From JAISGQ01 sp045604965 (lineage in GTDB: Bacteria; Bacillota; Clostridia; Oscillospirales; Acutalibacteraceae): a DNA stretch of 64,000 nt. The translations under genes were made by a program, and so were the position numbers. Positions 1-8,023 of this stretch are shown here, piece after piece; the first letter of the stretch is position 1, and each line of letters starts with the position of its first letter. Below the pieces are notes generated by a model that saw only the letters and a program-made list of their open reading frames with translations, searched no databases and was not told the DNA's origin. The stretch is taken from positions 1 to 64,000 of the forward strand of contig JAZUPB010000024.1 of the NCBI GenBank assembly GCA_045604965.1, read 5' to 3'.

Positions 1-186
1 CCCCAGAGATGCAAAGCTTGCCGTGATGCGAGAAAGAACGGCGGCAGACCCGAGCGCGAGACCTTCATCGCAACCTGCGCAGCTTGCGGCGGCGAGGCTA
101 AGGTTCCCTTTAAGCCCCGTGAGGATCGTCCTGTATACTGCTGCGCTTGCTTTGCAAAGATGAGAGAAGAAGAGAACATCGACTAA
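1..186 (+). CDS. zinc-ribbon (CxxC-x17-CxxC) domain protein, 3' end only
   Basis: Only the last 61 codons are in the window; the 5' part lies before base 1. The visible protein starts PQRCKACRDARKNGGR and continues into a knuckle with Cys pairs CAACGG and CCACFAKMRE, spaced like the small clostridial zinc-ribbon family in which a CxxC pair is followed about 17 residues later by a second one. A KRCKxCRDARK segment before the second knuckle is typical of that family. These small proteins are thought to bind zinc; the cellular role is unknown. An intrinsic terminator follows 18 bases after the stop. Truncation is by the window edge, not by mutation. Confidence 0.75.
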   Translation, partial: PQRCKACRDARKNGGRPERETFIATCAACGGEAKVPFKPREDRPVYCCACFAKMREEENID

Positions 187-204
187 TATCATCTTTTACA
201 TTAA

Positions 205-239
205 CAAATCCCGTCTTTATCGGACGGGATTTGTTTTTA
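205..239 (+). terminator. intrinsic terminator of the zinc-ribbon gene
   Basis: Inverted repeat AAATCCCGTC / GGACGGGATTT with a 5-nt loop followed by GTTTTTAT. It ends the upstream transcript before the LCP gene promoter. Confidence 0.85.
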
Positions 240-270
240 TTTTATCATTTTGCCCCGTATTGTACCTTGC

Positions 271-299
271 TTGACTTTGTACTTTTGCTATGATAAAAT
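271..299 (+). promoter_or_regulatory. sigma-A-type promoter for the LCP gene
   Basis: TTGACT, a 17-nt spacer with TG just before the -10, then TAAAAT. It sits 36 bases before the start codon of the LCP gene and after the terminator of the preceding gene, so it probably drives the LCP-CpsB pair. Confidence 0.7.
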
Positions 300-334
300 T
301 TTAAAAACTTAATTGTGATGTGGAGGTACATAAT

Positions 335-1438
335 ATGAATGAAAAGAACAAAAAAATTCTTAAAATATGTCTTGCTTCATTGGGAATTTTGATTATTGTC
401 GTGATTATTGTTGCTATTAGTGCTATTTGGTCTGTAATGGATAATATAACATATCTGAAAGGTGATGACCTTGCTATTCCTGATAACCTGGACAGCATAG
501 TTATCGATGAAGAATCGGAGACCGATATAGTTAGCGGAGCTGATCAGATAGATGATGAGCTTATGCAGGAGATAGACAATGAGGTTGAGGGAGTCAAAGT
601 TGATGAAAATAACCTCAGATATGAAAAGAATGTTAAGAATATTCTTATTCTCGGTATTGACAGCAGAAAAATAAACAGCACAAAATCGCGTTCTGATGTT
701 ATGATTATATTAACTGTTAATCAGAATACAAATAAGATCGTAATGTCATCAATAATGCGTGATACATATGTGCATATTCCTGGAAAATCCAGCAATACCA
801 AAATTAATGCCGCCTGCGCTTACGGCGGAGGTTCCCTTGCTGTAAAAACAGTAGAAAGTTCTTTCGGTATTAAGATAGATAATTTCATTATTTTTAATTT
901 TTATTCATTTATGGATATCGTTGATGCGCTTGGAGGAGTAGATGTAGATATTACCAAAGCAGAAAAAAAGTACGTTAATATGTATATATCCAGCATTAAT
1001 AAAAGAATGGGTTTAAGCAAAAACCACGGTTTATTAAATAAGACAGGCTCCAATGTTCATCTTACAGGAAAACAAGCTATGGGATATGTACGTGTAAGAT
1101 ATGCAGGAAATGCAGATTATGAACGTACAGAGCGTCAGAGAGAAGTAATGGAGCAAATGATAAAAAAAGCACGAACTGCCGATTACGGAAAGCTGATGAA
1201 TATACTTGACAGTGTATCTGAAAATATCGCAACAGATATGTCTTCAATGGAACTTCTTGGATATGCTGCAAATGCAACTAAGTATCTCAATTATGATATT
1301 GAGCAGCTTAGAATTCCCATCAACGGATCTTATAAAGGCGGCGTATATAAAGGTGCCTGGGTTTTGAGGATCGACTTTGAAAAAAATAGAAAAGCACTTT
1401 ATAATGCTGTTTTTGGTTCTACGGAAATAACTGAATAA
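335..1438 (+). CDS. LytR-CpsA-Psr (LCP) family cell-wall glycopolymer ligase
   Basis: LCP proteins attach teichoic acids, capsule or other undecaprenyl-linked glycopolymers to peptidoglycan on the outer face of the membrane. The protein (367 residues) has a short basic N-terminus, one membrane segment at about residues 8-32, an acidic linker, and an LCP catalytic domain beginning near residue 100 (NILILGIDSR, then RSDVMIILTVN, SIMRDTYVHIPG, INAACAYGG and DALGGVDVDI, all family hallmarks with the phosphate-binding Arg and Asp residues). The ATG at 335 is chosen because GGAGG lies 8 bases upstream; an in-frame GTG at 320 would overlap that site. The next gene, a CpsB-type phosphatase, follows after 29 bases, and the pair is typical of surface polysaccharide assembly. 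The actual polymer is not deducible here. Confidence 0.9.
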   Translation: MNEKNKKILKICLASLGILIIVVIIVAISAIWSVMDNITYLKGDDLAIPDNLDSIVIDEESETDIVSGADQIDDELMQEIDNEVEGVKVDENNLRYEKNVKNILILGIDSRKINSTKSRSDVMIILTVNQNTNKIVMSSIMRDTYVHIPGKSSNTKINAACAYGGGSLAVKTVESSFGIKIDNFIIFNFYSFMDIVDALGGVDVDITKAEKKYVNMYISSINKRMGLSKNHGLLNKTGSNVHLTGKQAMGYVRVRYAGNADYERTERQREVMEQMIKKARTADYGKLMNILDSVSENIATDMSSMELLGYAANATKYLNYDIEQLRIPINGSYKGGVYKGAWVLRIDFEKNRKALYNAVFGSTEITE

Positions 1439-1467
1439 TTTCACCAGTAAAGGAACAATTTATTCTT

Positions 1468-2160
1468 ATGTATAGTATTGATTTTCATTCGCATATTCTT
1501 CCCGGAATTGACGACGGATCAAAATCTCCTCTTATGTCAATGCAGATGATTGAAAAGCTGATTTCTCAGGGGGTTGAACTTATTTTTGCCACGTCGCATT
1601 TTCGAAGTCATAAAGATAATGTGGCTGATTTTTGCAGAAGGCGCGAACGTTCATTTAAAATGCTGAAAACAGTATTGGATAGTGATACTCTTGATAGAAT
1701 TCATCTGGGTGCTGAAGTTGCGCTGGAACGTAATATAAGCGAGATCGAAGATCTTTATATGCTTGCATATGAAAATACGAATTGCATTCTGCTTGAGCTT
1801 CCATACCGTCCGTATGCTTCTTGGATGACAGAAGAAATTACAAATATTTCCTTCGAACACGGACTGATTCCGGTAATAGCCCATGTTGACAGATATGCTG
1901 AAATGTTTTCAATGGATGATTACAATGAGATATTCTCGATAGACAAAGCGATTTTTCAGGTGAATAACGAAGGCTTTCTGCAGAGAAAGTCAAAGGCGTT
2001 AATTAAGAGCATGATCTCTGATGATATTCCCTTTGTCCTTGGAAGCGATTCACATAACACAGAAAACAGGGCACCGAATTTTGATATTCCTCAGAAGTAT
2101 CTTAAAAATTATAGAATGAATGACTATGCTGCGGCATTGAAAGAATATCTTATGAACTGA
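1468..2160 (+). CDS. CpsB/YwqE-type PHP-domain tyrosine-protein phosphatase
   Basis: This 230-residue protein is a metal-dependent PHP-family phosphatase of the CpsB/Wzb type, which in known systems dephosphorylates the tyrosine kinase controlling capsule chain length. Metal-ligand motifs are visible in order: DFHSHILPGIDDGS at the N-terminus, TSHF near residue 43, the GAEVAL segment, IAHVDRY near residue 137, and GSDSHN near residue 194. Length is normal (CpsB is about 243-255). It lies directly after an LCP ligase gene, which supports a role in surface polysaccharide assembly. No tyrosine kinase or capsule transferase gene is in this window, so the partner is elsewhere or absent. Confidence 0.88.
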   Translation: MYSIDFHSHILPGIDDGSKSPLMSMQMIEKLISQGVELIFATSHFRSHKDNVADFCRRRERSFKMLKTVLDSDTLDRIHLGAEVALERNISEIEDLYMLAYENTNCILLELPYRPYASWMTEEITNISFEHGLIPVIAHVDRYAEMFSMDDYNEIFSIDKAIFQVNNEGFLQRKSKALIKSMISDDIPFVLGSDSHNTENRAPNFDIPQKYLKNYRMNDYAAALKEYLMN

Positions 2161-2202
2161 ATAAAAAAAGCAGACCGTGAAATGCATTTTTCACGGTCTG
2201 CT
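2161..2202 (-). terminator. terminator (minus strand T-tract) between convergent genes
   Basis: A 14-bp inverted repeat (AGCAGACCGTGAAA / TTTCACGGTCTGCT) lies between convergent genes. The U-tract (seven T) is on the minus strand, so it mainly ends the DUF1294 transcript, but the hairpin may also act on the CpsB transcript. Confidence 0.75.
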
Positions 2203-2220
2203 TGCGTAATGATTAAATGG

Positions 2221-2505
2221 TTATTTTATACTAATAAATATAAAGAATATGACCAGAAGTGTCTGCGCTATAATTATAGCCGGAATACCGATCATAAAGC
2301 TTTTGTGCTTTGTTTTATGTCTTATTTTTTTCATTGTGATAAGCATTGTAACAGCTCCACCGAGAGCAGCGGTTAAGAAAAGTGTGCGTTCACGTATACG
2401 CCATTTACCTTTCTGCGCCTTGTTTTTATCTGCAACAGTAATAGAAAATGCAAATATGTTAATGAATACAAGATAAATTATGATTAGCCAATAATACCAG
2501 GGCAT
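2221..2505 (-). CDS. DUF1294 family small membrane protein
   Basis: A 94-residue membrane protein of the DUF1294 (YsdA-like) family. It shows a first membrane segment at residues 5-25 (WYYWLIIIYLVFINIFAFSI), the characteristic DKNKAQKGKWRIRERTLF segment, then LGGAVTMLITMKKIRHKTKHKSF, which is the family signature (usually D+xxAxxxxWRIPE and GG...RHKTxK), and a final membrane helix. The start at 2505 is chosen because GGAG lies 9 bases before this ATG on the minus strand and the family begins here; upstream in-frame codons would add an unusual tail. The molecular function is unknown. It is transcribed alone and diverges from the GHL10 gene. Confidence 0.82.
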   Translation of the reverse strand: MPWYYWLIIIYLVFINIFAFSITVADKNKAQKGKWRIRERTLFLTAALGGAVTMLITMKKIRHKTKHKSFMIGIPAIIIAQTLLVIFFIFISIK

Positions 2506-2528
2506 AAAAACATCTCCATATATTGTAG

Positions 2529-2558
2529 TTGTAAATATAGTATATTTTTTGATATAAT
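2529..2558 (+). promoter_or_regulatory. promoter for the GHL10 gene
   Basis: TTGTAA, an 18-nt spacer, and TATAAT, 26 bases before the ATG of the downstream gene. It also sits in the divergent gap with the DUF1294 gene. Confidence 0.55.
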
Positions 2559-2583
2559 TTGTCAAGGAAAGGAGCAATTTGAA

Positions 2584-3828
2584 ATGAAAAAAGAAATTTG
2601 GCTGCCTTTATGTGCGGTGATCCTGGTTGCAGTAATTATTGCTGCTTTTGTAATAATACCTTACGACTATACAGCATCTTCGCCTGTGATATCTGTACTG
2701 TCATCGTCGGATATCAGTACAGATATCAATACAAAGAACGAGTTGACGAAAAACGGTGAGGAAATGCGAGCTGTTTGGGTTCCGTATATGTCATTGACAA
2801 ATGTAACCAAAGAAAAAATAGAAAATATTGTAGATAATTCGGAAAAACACGGATACAATACGATAATTTTTCACGTAAGACCCTTTGCAGATGCTTTGTA
2901 TAAGTCTGAACTGTTTCCGTCCTCACATCTATTTGATGATAAGCAGGGTGGGGAAGTGGCCTTTGATCCTCTTGAATATGTTATTTCTGTTGCTCATTCG
3001 AAAAATATAGAAGTTCACGCATGGATCAATCCGCTGCGAATCCAACATCATAATGGCAAAATGCCTCCTGAAATTTCGGAAGATAATCCGTACAACATAT
3101 TCAGAAATGATGAAACAGACAGCAATGATTATTATGTAATTGATTATAAAAAAGGTAAATTTTTTAATCCTGGAGAAGCAGGAGCAAGAAAATATATTAT
3201 CGATGGCATATGTGAGATCGTAGAAAACTATGATGTTGACGGCATTCATTGGGATGATTATTTTTATCCTGCAGATGACGAAAGCTTTGATGACAGTCAG
3301 ACCTATCAGAGATACACATCAGCAGGCGGTGAACTCAGTCTTCTTGAATGGAGAACTGAAAACATAAATATGCTTGTGTGGGATACATATATTGCTGTCA
3401 AGAAAATAAATAAGAACGTTGTTTTTGGAATTAGCCCTCAGGGCAATGTTGGTAATTGTCTGAATATGGGAGCAGATGTATATGAATGGTGCTCGCAGAA
3501 AGGTTACATAGATTATATCTGTCCCCAGATATACTGGTCATTTGATCATAAAACAGCTCCATTTGACAAGATATGTGACAAGTGGAGAGATATTGTAACC
3601 GAACCGTCTGTAAAGTTTTATATAGGTCTTGCGCTCTATAAAGCAGGAACTGACAGCGATAGCGGGACCTGGGAAGGGTCAGACGATATATTGGCAAAAG
3701 AAGTGCGGTATGCCAGAAACAGTAAAATAAATTCTGATGGTTTTATGGTATACTCATACGAATATCTTGATAAAGAGAATACAAAAGAAGAAGTTAAAAA
3801 CCTTGAGAAAGAGTTTTTAGTTGGATAA
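2584..3828 (+). CDS. membrane-anchored GHL10-family glycosyl hydrolase-like protein (DUF187)
   Basis: A 414-residue protein with an uncleaved-looking N-terminal membrane anchor (about residues 6-27) and an extracellular TIM-barrel domain of the glycosyl hydrolase-like 10 family. Supporting segments are MRAVWVPYMSLTNVTKEKI at the barrel start, FHVRPFADALYKSELFPSS, EVHAWINPLRI, GVDGIHWDDYFYP-like VDGIHWDDYFYP near residue 219, and VFGISPQGNVGN. Known relatives such as YngK are surface proteins with unproved activity on cell-wall or environmental glycans. The acidic HWDDY segment is the likely catalytic region. RBS AAAGGAGC lies before the ATG. It stands alone between a divergent gene and the GGDEF/EAL gene. 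Confidence 0.85.
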   Translation: MKKEIWLPLCAVILVAVIIAAFVIIPYDYTASSPVISVLSSSDISTDINTKNELTKNGEEMRAVWVPYMSLTNVTKEKIENIVDNSEKHGYNTIIFHVRPFADALYKSELFPSSHLFDDKQGGEVAFDPLEYVISVAHSKNIEVHAWINPLRIQHHNGKMPPEISEDNPYNIFRNDETDSNDYYVIDYKKGKFFNPGEAGARKYIIDGICEIVENYDVDGIHWDDYFYPADDESFDDSQTYQRYTSAGGELSLLEWRTENINMLVWDTYIAVKKINKNVVFGISPQGNVGNCLNMGADVYEWCSQKGYIDYICPQIYWSFDHKTAPFDKICDKWRDIVTEPSVKFYIGLALYKAGTDSDSGTWEGSDDILAKEVRYARNSKINSDGFMVYSYEYLDKENTKEEVKNLEKEFLVG

Positions 3829-3862
3829 TTAACTTTCGTAATATAATTTTATTATTTTTTTG

Positions 3863-3891
3863 TTGCATTTTTTGAATATTTGTTGTATAGT
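3863..3891 (+). promoter_or_regulatory. promoter for the GGDEF/EAL gene
   Basis: TTGCAT, 17-nt spacer, TATAGT, 67 bases before the ATG. The 5' leader is AT-rich with no c-di-GMP riboswitch that I can recognise. Confidence 0.5.
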
Positions 3892-3958
3892 TAATTAAAA
3901 AGAAATGATATAGAAAATCTTTTTGTAATGTTTTTATAATTTTCTCGGAGGTGAGAAA

Positions 3959-6900
3959 ATGTCTGGCGAACATAGCGGTGACTTATGTGTAACTGCGATA
4001 AATGAGCTTGACACAATGACAGGGTTTTACACCCACGATGAGACCTTCAGAAAGATTAAGGAATATATAAAAGGGCAGGGTGCGAACGGCACTCATGCCC
4101 TTTTAGTCGTTGATATTAATGACCTCAAGTCTGTAAACGATTTCAACGGGTTTGAGTTTGGAGATAAGGTTATTAAAGAATGTTCTAAAAGAATTACTGA
4201 ACATATAAAAAATGATGATATATGCGGCCGAATCGGTGGAGATGAGTTCCTTGTTTTTATAAAAAACTGCGACAGCAAAGTTGTGGCAGATGAATCGGCC
4301 TGCGCTCTTGTAGATAGTCTTAATTTTGAGTATTCGGCTGATAGTTCTTCTTATGCAGTATCTTCTGCCATCGGTGTAAGTATTTACGGCGTTGATGATA
4401 CTGATATAGGAAATCTATATTTAAAGGCAGAAGCAGCACTTTATTATGCCAAAAAAAATAGTAATACCAATTATGCTCTTTACGGAAATGAAATTAAACC
4501 CGAACAGATAAGAGCAGAAGAGAAGGAAAGTCTTATCAGACTTCGCACCTTGCTTGAGTATATGGACGGTGGAGTTATTCTCGTTGATGTTGGAGAGGAC
4601 ATCAATGTTTATTACGCAAGCCCCAGCTTTTATAAGATGTCACACAGAACAACGGAGGAAATCGGCGAAAACGGAGAACTTCTTTTCTCGGTTGTTGTTC
4701 CTGAAGACAAGGGCAGACTTGCTGAAGTTGCACATAGGATAGCAAAAACCGGTGAGACTTTGGATTGTGTTTATCGAGTGTATGAAATTAACGGCGAGAT
4801 TGGCTGGAGACAGATTCGCGCAGCACGCCTGCCGGGTCTTAACAAGAATGGAAACCGATCTATAATATGTGTCATTACAGATGTCAGCGAGCTTAAGGAA
4901 TCAAATGCTACGCTTGAAACTGTTGTTGAAAATTCGCCGGCCGGAATTGGTATTTTTGAAATTGACCGTGAAGGTGTTAAGCCAACATTCTATAACCAGA
5001 TGATGAAGGAACTGGTTGGGGCAGGTTCCGAACAGCTTAACAGTATTATAGATTTTATATCATCAGGTGATCGGGAGGATATTGTCAGCGAAATAATTCG
5101 GTGTGCTTATGAAGGCTGTCCCTGTGAGATAGAATTTGAAATTATTGATGTATCGGGGAAGAAAAGGTTTATAAGTGCACGCGGAGTAAATCTATACGAG
5201 CATAACAATAAAATATATTCTCTTGCTATTTTCTCTGATATCACAAAGGAATATGTTCTGAGAAAACAGCTTGATTTCGAACAGAAGCGATATAGAACTG
5301 CAGTTGATTTGACAAAGGCAGTTTTATGGGAAGTTGATATAAAGAAAAAAACGACATATCATTACGATGTTGATCCTGTTGATGGTTCGGATGCTGAAGT
5401 TGCAGTATATGAAAATTCACCTGACAGTGTTATAGCTTCGGGTATAATTCATCCTGATTTTGTTGATGAATATAAGCGGATGTATGATAACCTGTACAAT
5501 GGTGACGATTCAGGTGAATATTTTTACAAACGACGTGATAATGGAAATGGCTATATATGGGTGAAATCCAGATTCAGAGTACTTAAAGACGAGAACGGTG
5601 ACAGATATTATTCTGTGGGTGTTGCTGAGAAGGTGCTCAACATTGATTCTCAGATGCGCCGTTTTGAGCAGGAGCAGTATTTCTGCGATCAGGTTTCCAA
5701 CAGCGTACTTGGCTCAATAAAGGTCAACATAAGCAAGAATTTAATAGAACGGCATTTTATTGCATCCACAACAAAAAAAATCCAGAGTAATCAGCATAGT
5801 TATGATGACCTCCTGGTTCGTTCTGTAAATATGATCTCGGTTGAAGAGGATCAGAACAACCTTATGCAGAAGCTTTCGAGAGAAAATCTGTTTGAGGTTT
5901 TCAGAAATGGACAGGACTGGATCAATGTAGAATTCCGCAGAAAAGACAAGTCTGATAAAATACGCTGGACAAGTCTTGCTATGAGTCTGCACAGACATCC
6001 TGTAAGCGGAGATCTTTATGGTTTTGCTTATGTGCGCGATGTTGATAAGCGCCGCAAATGGGAGTTATCTCTCCATTCAAAGGTAGAACGTGACTCCATA
6101 AGTATGGTGTACAGTCGTGCCACAGCCTTTGATATGGTCAACCTTATGCTCTCTACAGTAAAAAACAAGCAGTCCTACTGTGCTATGTGCATTATCGAGA
6201 TTGCCGGATTGGATAGCGTACAGGCAGATAAAGGCGAATATATGGTCCATAACATACTGTTTGCTATGGGTCGTGTTCTCAGAATTATTGTTGACGGTGC
6301 TGCGATAGTAGGACAGATTGACCACAACAGAGTTATGATTTTCAGAGTGGGCATAGGTTCACCTGAGGAGCAATTCTTAAGAGCTGAATATTCGGCGGAC
6401 AGATTGGCTACAATGCTGCGAATAACATTCCCTAATGAGAATATCGATATTTACAGCAGCGTGGTTACAGCGTGTGCACAGAATGCAAATCTTCATAACA
6501 TCTATGAAAGGGCATATAGTTCTTGTGCGGAGGCTGTTAAGCGAAATTCCAAGGTTGTACGAATTGAGCTTGAGGAAAATACTCCTGCTTCCAAATCCTT
6601 TGAGAATCAAAACTCTGACACAGATAAAAACTATGACCTTCAAACAGGCTTGCTGACACGTCAGCATTATTATGATGCATTCAGAAAGCTCAGACCGGAA
6701 ACACTTTCGTCTTTGGGTGTTCTTATCGCTGACATAAACGGCCTGAGAACAATAAACCATCGCTATGGGATGGAGTACGGAGATCAGATAATCAAGCAGG
6801 TTGCAGAAAGTATCCGTACACAATTTGGCGAAGAAGAAGTGTTCCGTGTGTCAGGTGATGAATTCCTTGTTCTTTGCAAGGACTCGACGCAGGAAAGCTT

Positions 6901-7861
6901 TATAAATCGATGTGATGCTGTTGTTGAACTGATTGGTACATCTCATCAGGATATAATTAGTGTCGGTGTTACGTGGGACAGTCACGTTTCTGATATACAG
7001 GCGCTTATCGATCATGCTGATGAATTGATGAAATCAGCAAAGCAGGAGTATTACAGATTAAACAATACCATTCCAAATGGCAGTGACTTCAAGGCCTATA
7101 TGTGGGTAACAGGTGCAATAAACGACGGGAAATTTTATGTGTATCTGCAGCCTAAGGCAGAGCTTTCTTCAGGAAAAATTACAGGCTGTGAAGCGCTTGT
7201 CAGGTATTATGATACAGAGAGTGGTCTGATAAATCCGTCAAAGTTCATTGCAGTGCTTGAACGTGAAAATGTTATCAAACAGCTGGATTTTTATGTTCTC
7301 AGAAAATCACTTGATATTATTCAGAGTTGGATTAATTCGGGTAAAACACCGATCCCTGTTTCGGTCAATTTCTCGAGAAAAACTATTCTTGCTCCCAATG
7401 CTCTTGAAGATGTTATTGAACTCGTAAAGGGAAGAGAGCATCTGCTCGAGTATATTTGCATAGAGATTACCGAGACGATAGGTTCTATGGAGAGAGCAAT
7501 GATTACCCGAGTGTGTGAAATGTTCCAGAAAGCCGGATTTAGACTTGCACTGGATGATTTCGGCAGTGAGTATTCAAATCTGTATATAATTTCTGCACTT
7601 CGTTTTGATGAGATCAAGATAGATAAGAGTGTTATAGACGATATAGTCACAAATGATCTTGCAAGGCTGACAGTTGAAAATACTAAGCGAATCTGTGAGC
7701 GAACCGGAGCAATTCTTGTTGCAGAAGGTGTTGAAACCGAAGAACAGATGAATATACTTAAGAGTATTGGCTGTCATATGGTTCAGGGCTATCATATCAA
7801 TAAGCCTCTGCCGCTTGATGAATTTTCTGAAAAATATATTGAGAAGAACACGATGCAGTGA
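3959..7861 (+). CDS. multidomain GGDEF-PAS-GGDEF-EAL cyclic-di-GMP signalling protein
   Basis: A soluble 1300-residue protein with no membrane helix or signal peptide. In order I see a first GGDEF domain (about residues 15-180, motif RIGGDEFLVF near residue 90), three or four PAS-like sensory domains (about 195-690), a degenerate GGDEF-like domain (about 700-860, with DHNRVMIF where the motif should be), a further GGDEF domain (about 885-1035, motif RVSGDEFLVL, first Gly replaced by Ser), and a C-terminal EAL phosphodiesterase domain (about 1045-1295). The EAL domain keeps CEALVRY, VNFS, CIEITE, LDDFGSEYS, IKIDKS and VAEGVETEEQ, so it is probably catalytic. The first GGDEF has the canonical motif, but its inhibitory RxxD site reads KNDD. 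Net effect, synthesis or hydrolysis, cannot be decided from sequence. RBS CGGAGGTGAG precedes the ATG. It is monocistronic. Confidence 0.93.
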   Translation: MSGEHSGDLCVTAINELDTMTGFYTHDETFRKIKEYIKGQGANGTHALLVVDINDLKSVNDFNGFEFGDKVIKECSKRITEHIKNDDICGRIGGDEFLVFIKNCDSKVVADESACALVDSLNFEYSADSSSYAVSSAIGVSIYGVDDTDIGNLYLKAEAALYYAKKNSNTNYALYGNEIKPEQIRAEEKESLIRLRTLLEYMDGGVILVDVGEDINVYYASPSFYKMSHRTTEEIGENGELLFSVVVPEDKGRLAEVAHRIAKTGETLDCVYRVYEINGEIGWRQIRAARLPGLNKNGNRSIICVITDVSELKESNATLETVVENSPAGIGIFEIDREGVKPTFYNQMMKELVGAGSEQLNSIIDFISSGDREDIVSEIIRCAYEGCPCEIEFEIIDVSGKKRFISARGVNLYEHNNKIYSLAIFSDITKEYVLRKQLDFEQKRYRTAVDLTKAVLWEVDIKKKTTYHYDVDPVDGSDAEVAVYENSPDSVIASGIIHPDFVDEYKRMYDNLYNGDDSGEYFYKRRDNGNGYIWVKSRFRVLKDENGDRYYSVGVAEKVLNIDSQMRRFEQEQYFCDQVSNSVLGSIKVNISKNLIERHFIASTTKKIQSNQHSYDDLLVRSVNMISVEEDQNNLMQKLSRENLFEVFRNGQDWINVEFRRKDKSDKIRWTSLAMSLHRHPVSGDLYGFAYVRDVDKRRKWELSLHSKVERDSISMVYSRATAFDMVNLMLSTVKNKQSYCAMCIIEIAGLDSVQADKGEYMVHNILFAMGRVLRIIVDGAAIVGQIDHNRVMIFRVGIGSPEEQFLRAEYSADRLATMLRITFPNENIDIYSSVVTACAQNANLHNIYERAYSSCAEAVKRNSKVVRIELEENTPASKSFENQNSDTDKNYDLQTGLLTRQHYYDAFRKLRPETLSSLGVLIADINGLRTINHRYGMEYGDQIIKQVAESIRTQFGEEEVFRVSGDEFLVLCKDSTQESFINRCDAVVELIGTSHQDIISVGVTWDSHVSDIQALIDHADELMKSAKQEYYRLNNTIPNGSDFKAYMWVTGAINDGKFYVYLQPKAELSSGKITGCEALVRYYDTESGLINPSKFIAVLERENVIKQLDFYVLRKSLDIIQSWINSGKTPIPVSVNFSRKTILAPNALEDVIELVKGREHLLEYICIEITETIGSMERAMITRVCEMFQKAGFRLALDDFGSEYSNLYIISALRFDEIKIDKSVIDDIVTNDLARLTVENTKRICERTGAILVAEGVETEEQMNILKSIGCHMVQGYHINKPLPLDEFSEKYIEKNTMQ

Positions 7862-7878
7862 TGCATCGTGTTCTTTTT
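7844..7878 (+). terminator. intrinsic terminator overlapping the GGDEF/EAL stop codon
   Basis: AAGAACACGATGCA / TGCATCGTGTTCTT with a 4-nt loop and a following T-tract. The 5' arm and loop contain the last codons and the TGA stop of the upstream gene. Confidence 0.85.
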
Positions 7879-7935
7879 GCTGAAAAAATGCTTGCCACAA
7901 AAAATAAATTATTTTTCATAATAAAATTAAAAATA

Positions 7936-7999
7936 TTGAAAATATATAATAATGGGGGTATAATAACTTGAACGTGACAGAATATCCATAATTCTGTCA
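7936..7999 (+). promoter_or_regulatory. uraA-upp promoter and 5' leader hairpin
   Basis: TTGAAA (7936-7941), exactly 17 nt, and TATAAT (7959-7964) form a strong promoter. A transcript starting near 7971 would carry, within its first 30 bases, a perfect 9-bp stem TGACAGAAT / ATTCTGTCA (7975-7999, 7-nt loop). The stem does not match a PyrR binding loop that I know and has no T-tract. It could be an mRNA 5' stabiliser or, as DNA, an operator just downstream of the start site. Confidence 0.6.
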
Positions 8000-8023
8000 A
8001 AAAATATGTTTGGAGGAAGTAAA

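Noticed and set aside
2182..2476. Plus-strand frames of 64 and 75 codons over the DUF1294 gene
   Set aside because: They are antisense to a recognised family protein with a good ribosome site.
3829..3958. Possible c-di-GMP riboswitch before the GGDEF/EAL gene
   Set aside because: The leader is A/T-rich and has no GEMM-type conserved core or tetraloop-receptor that I can see.
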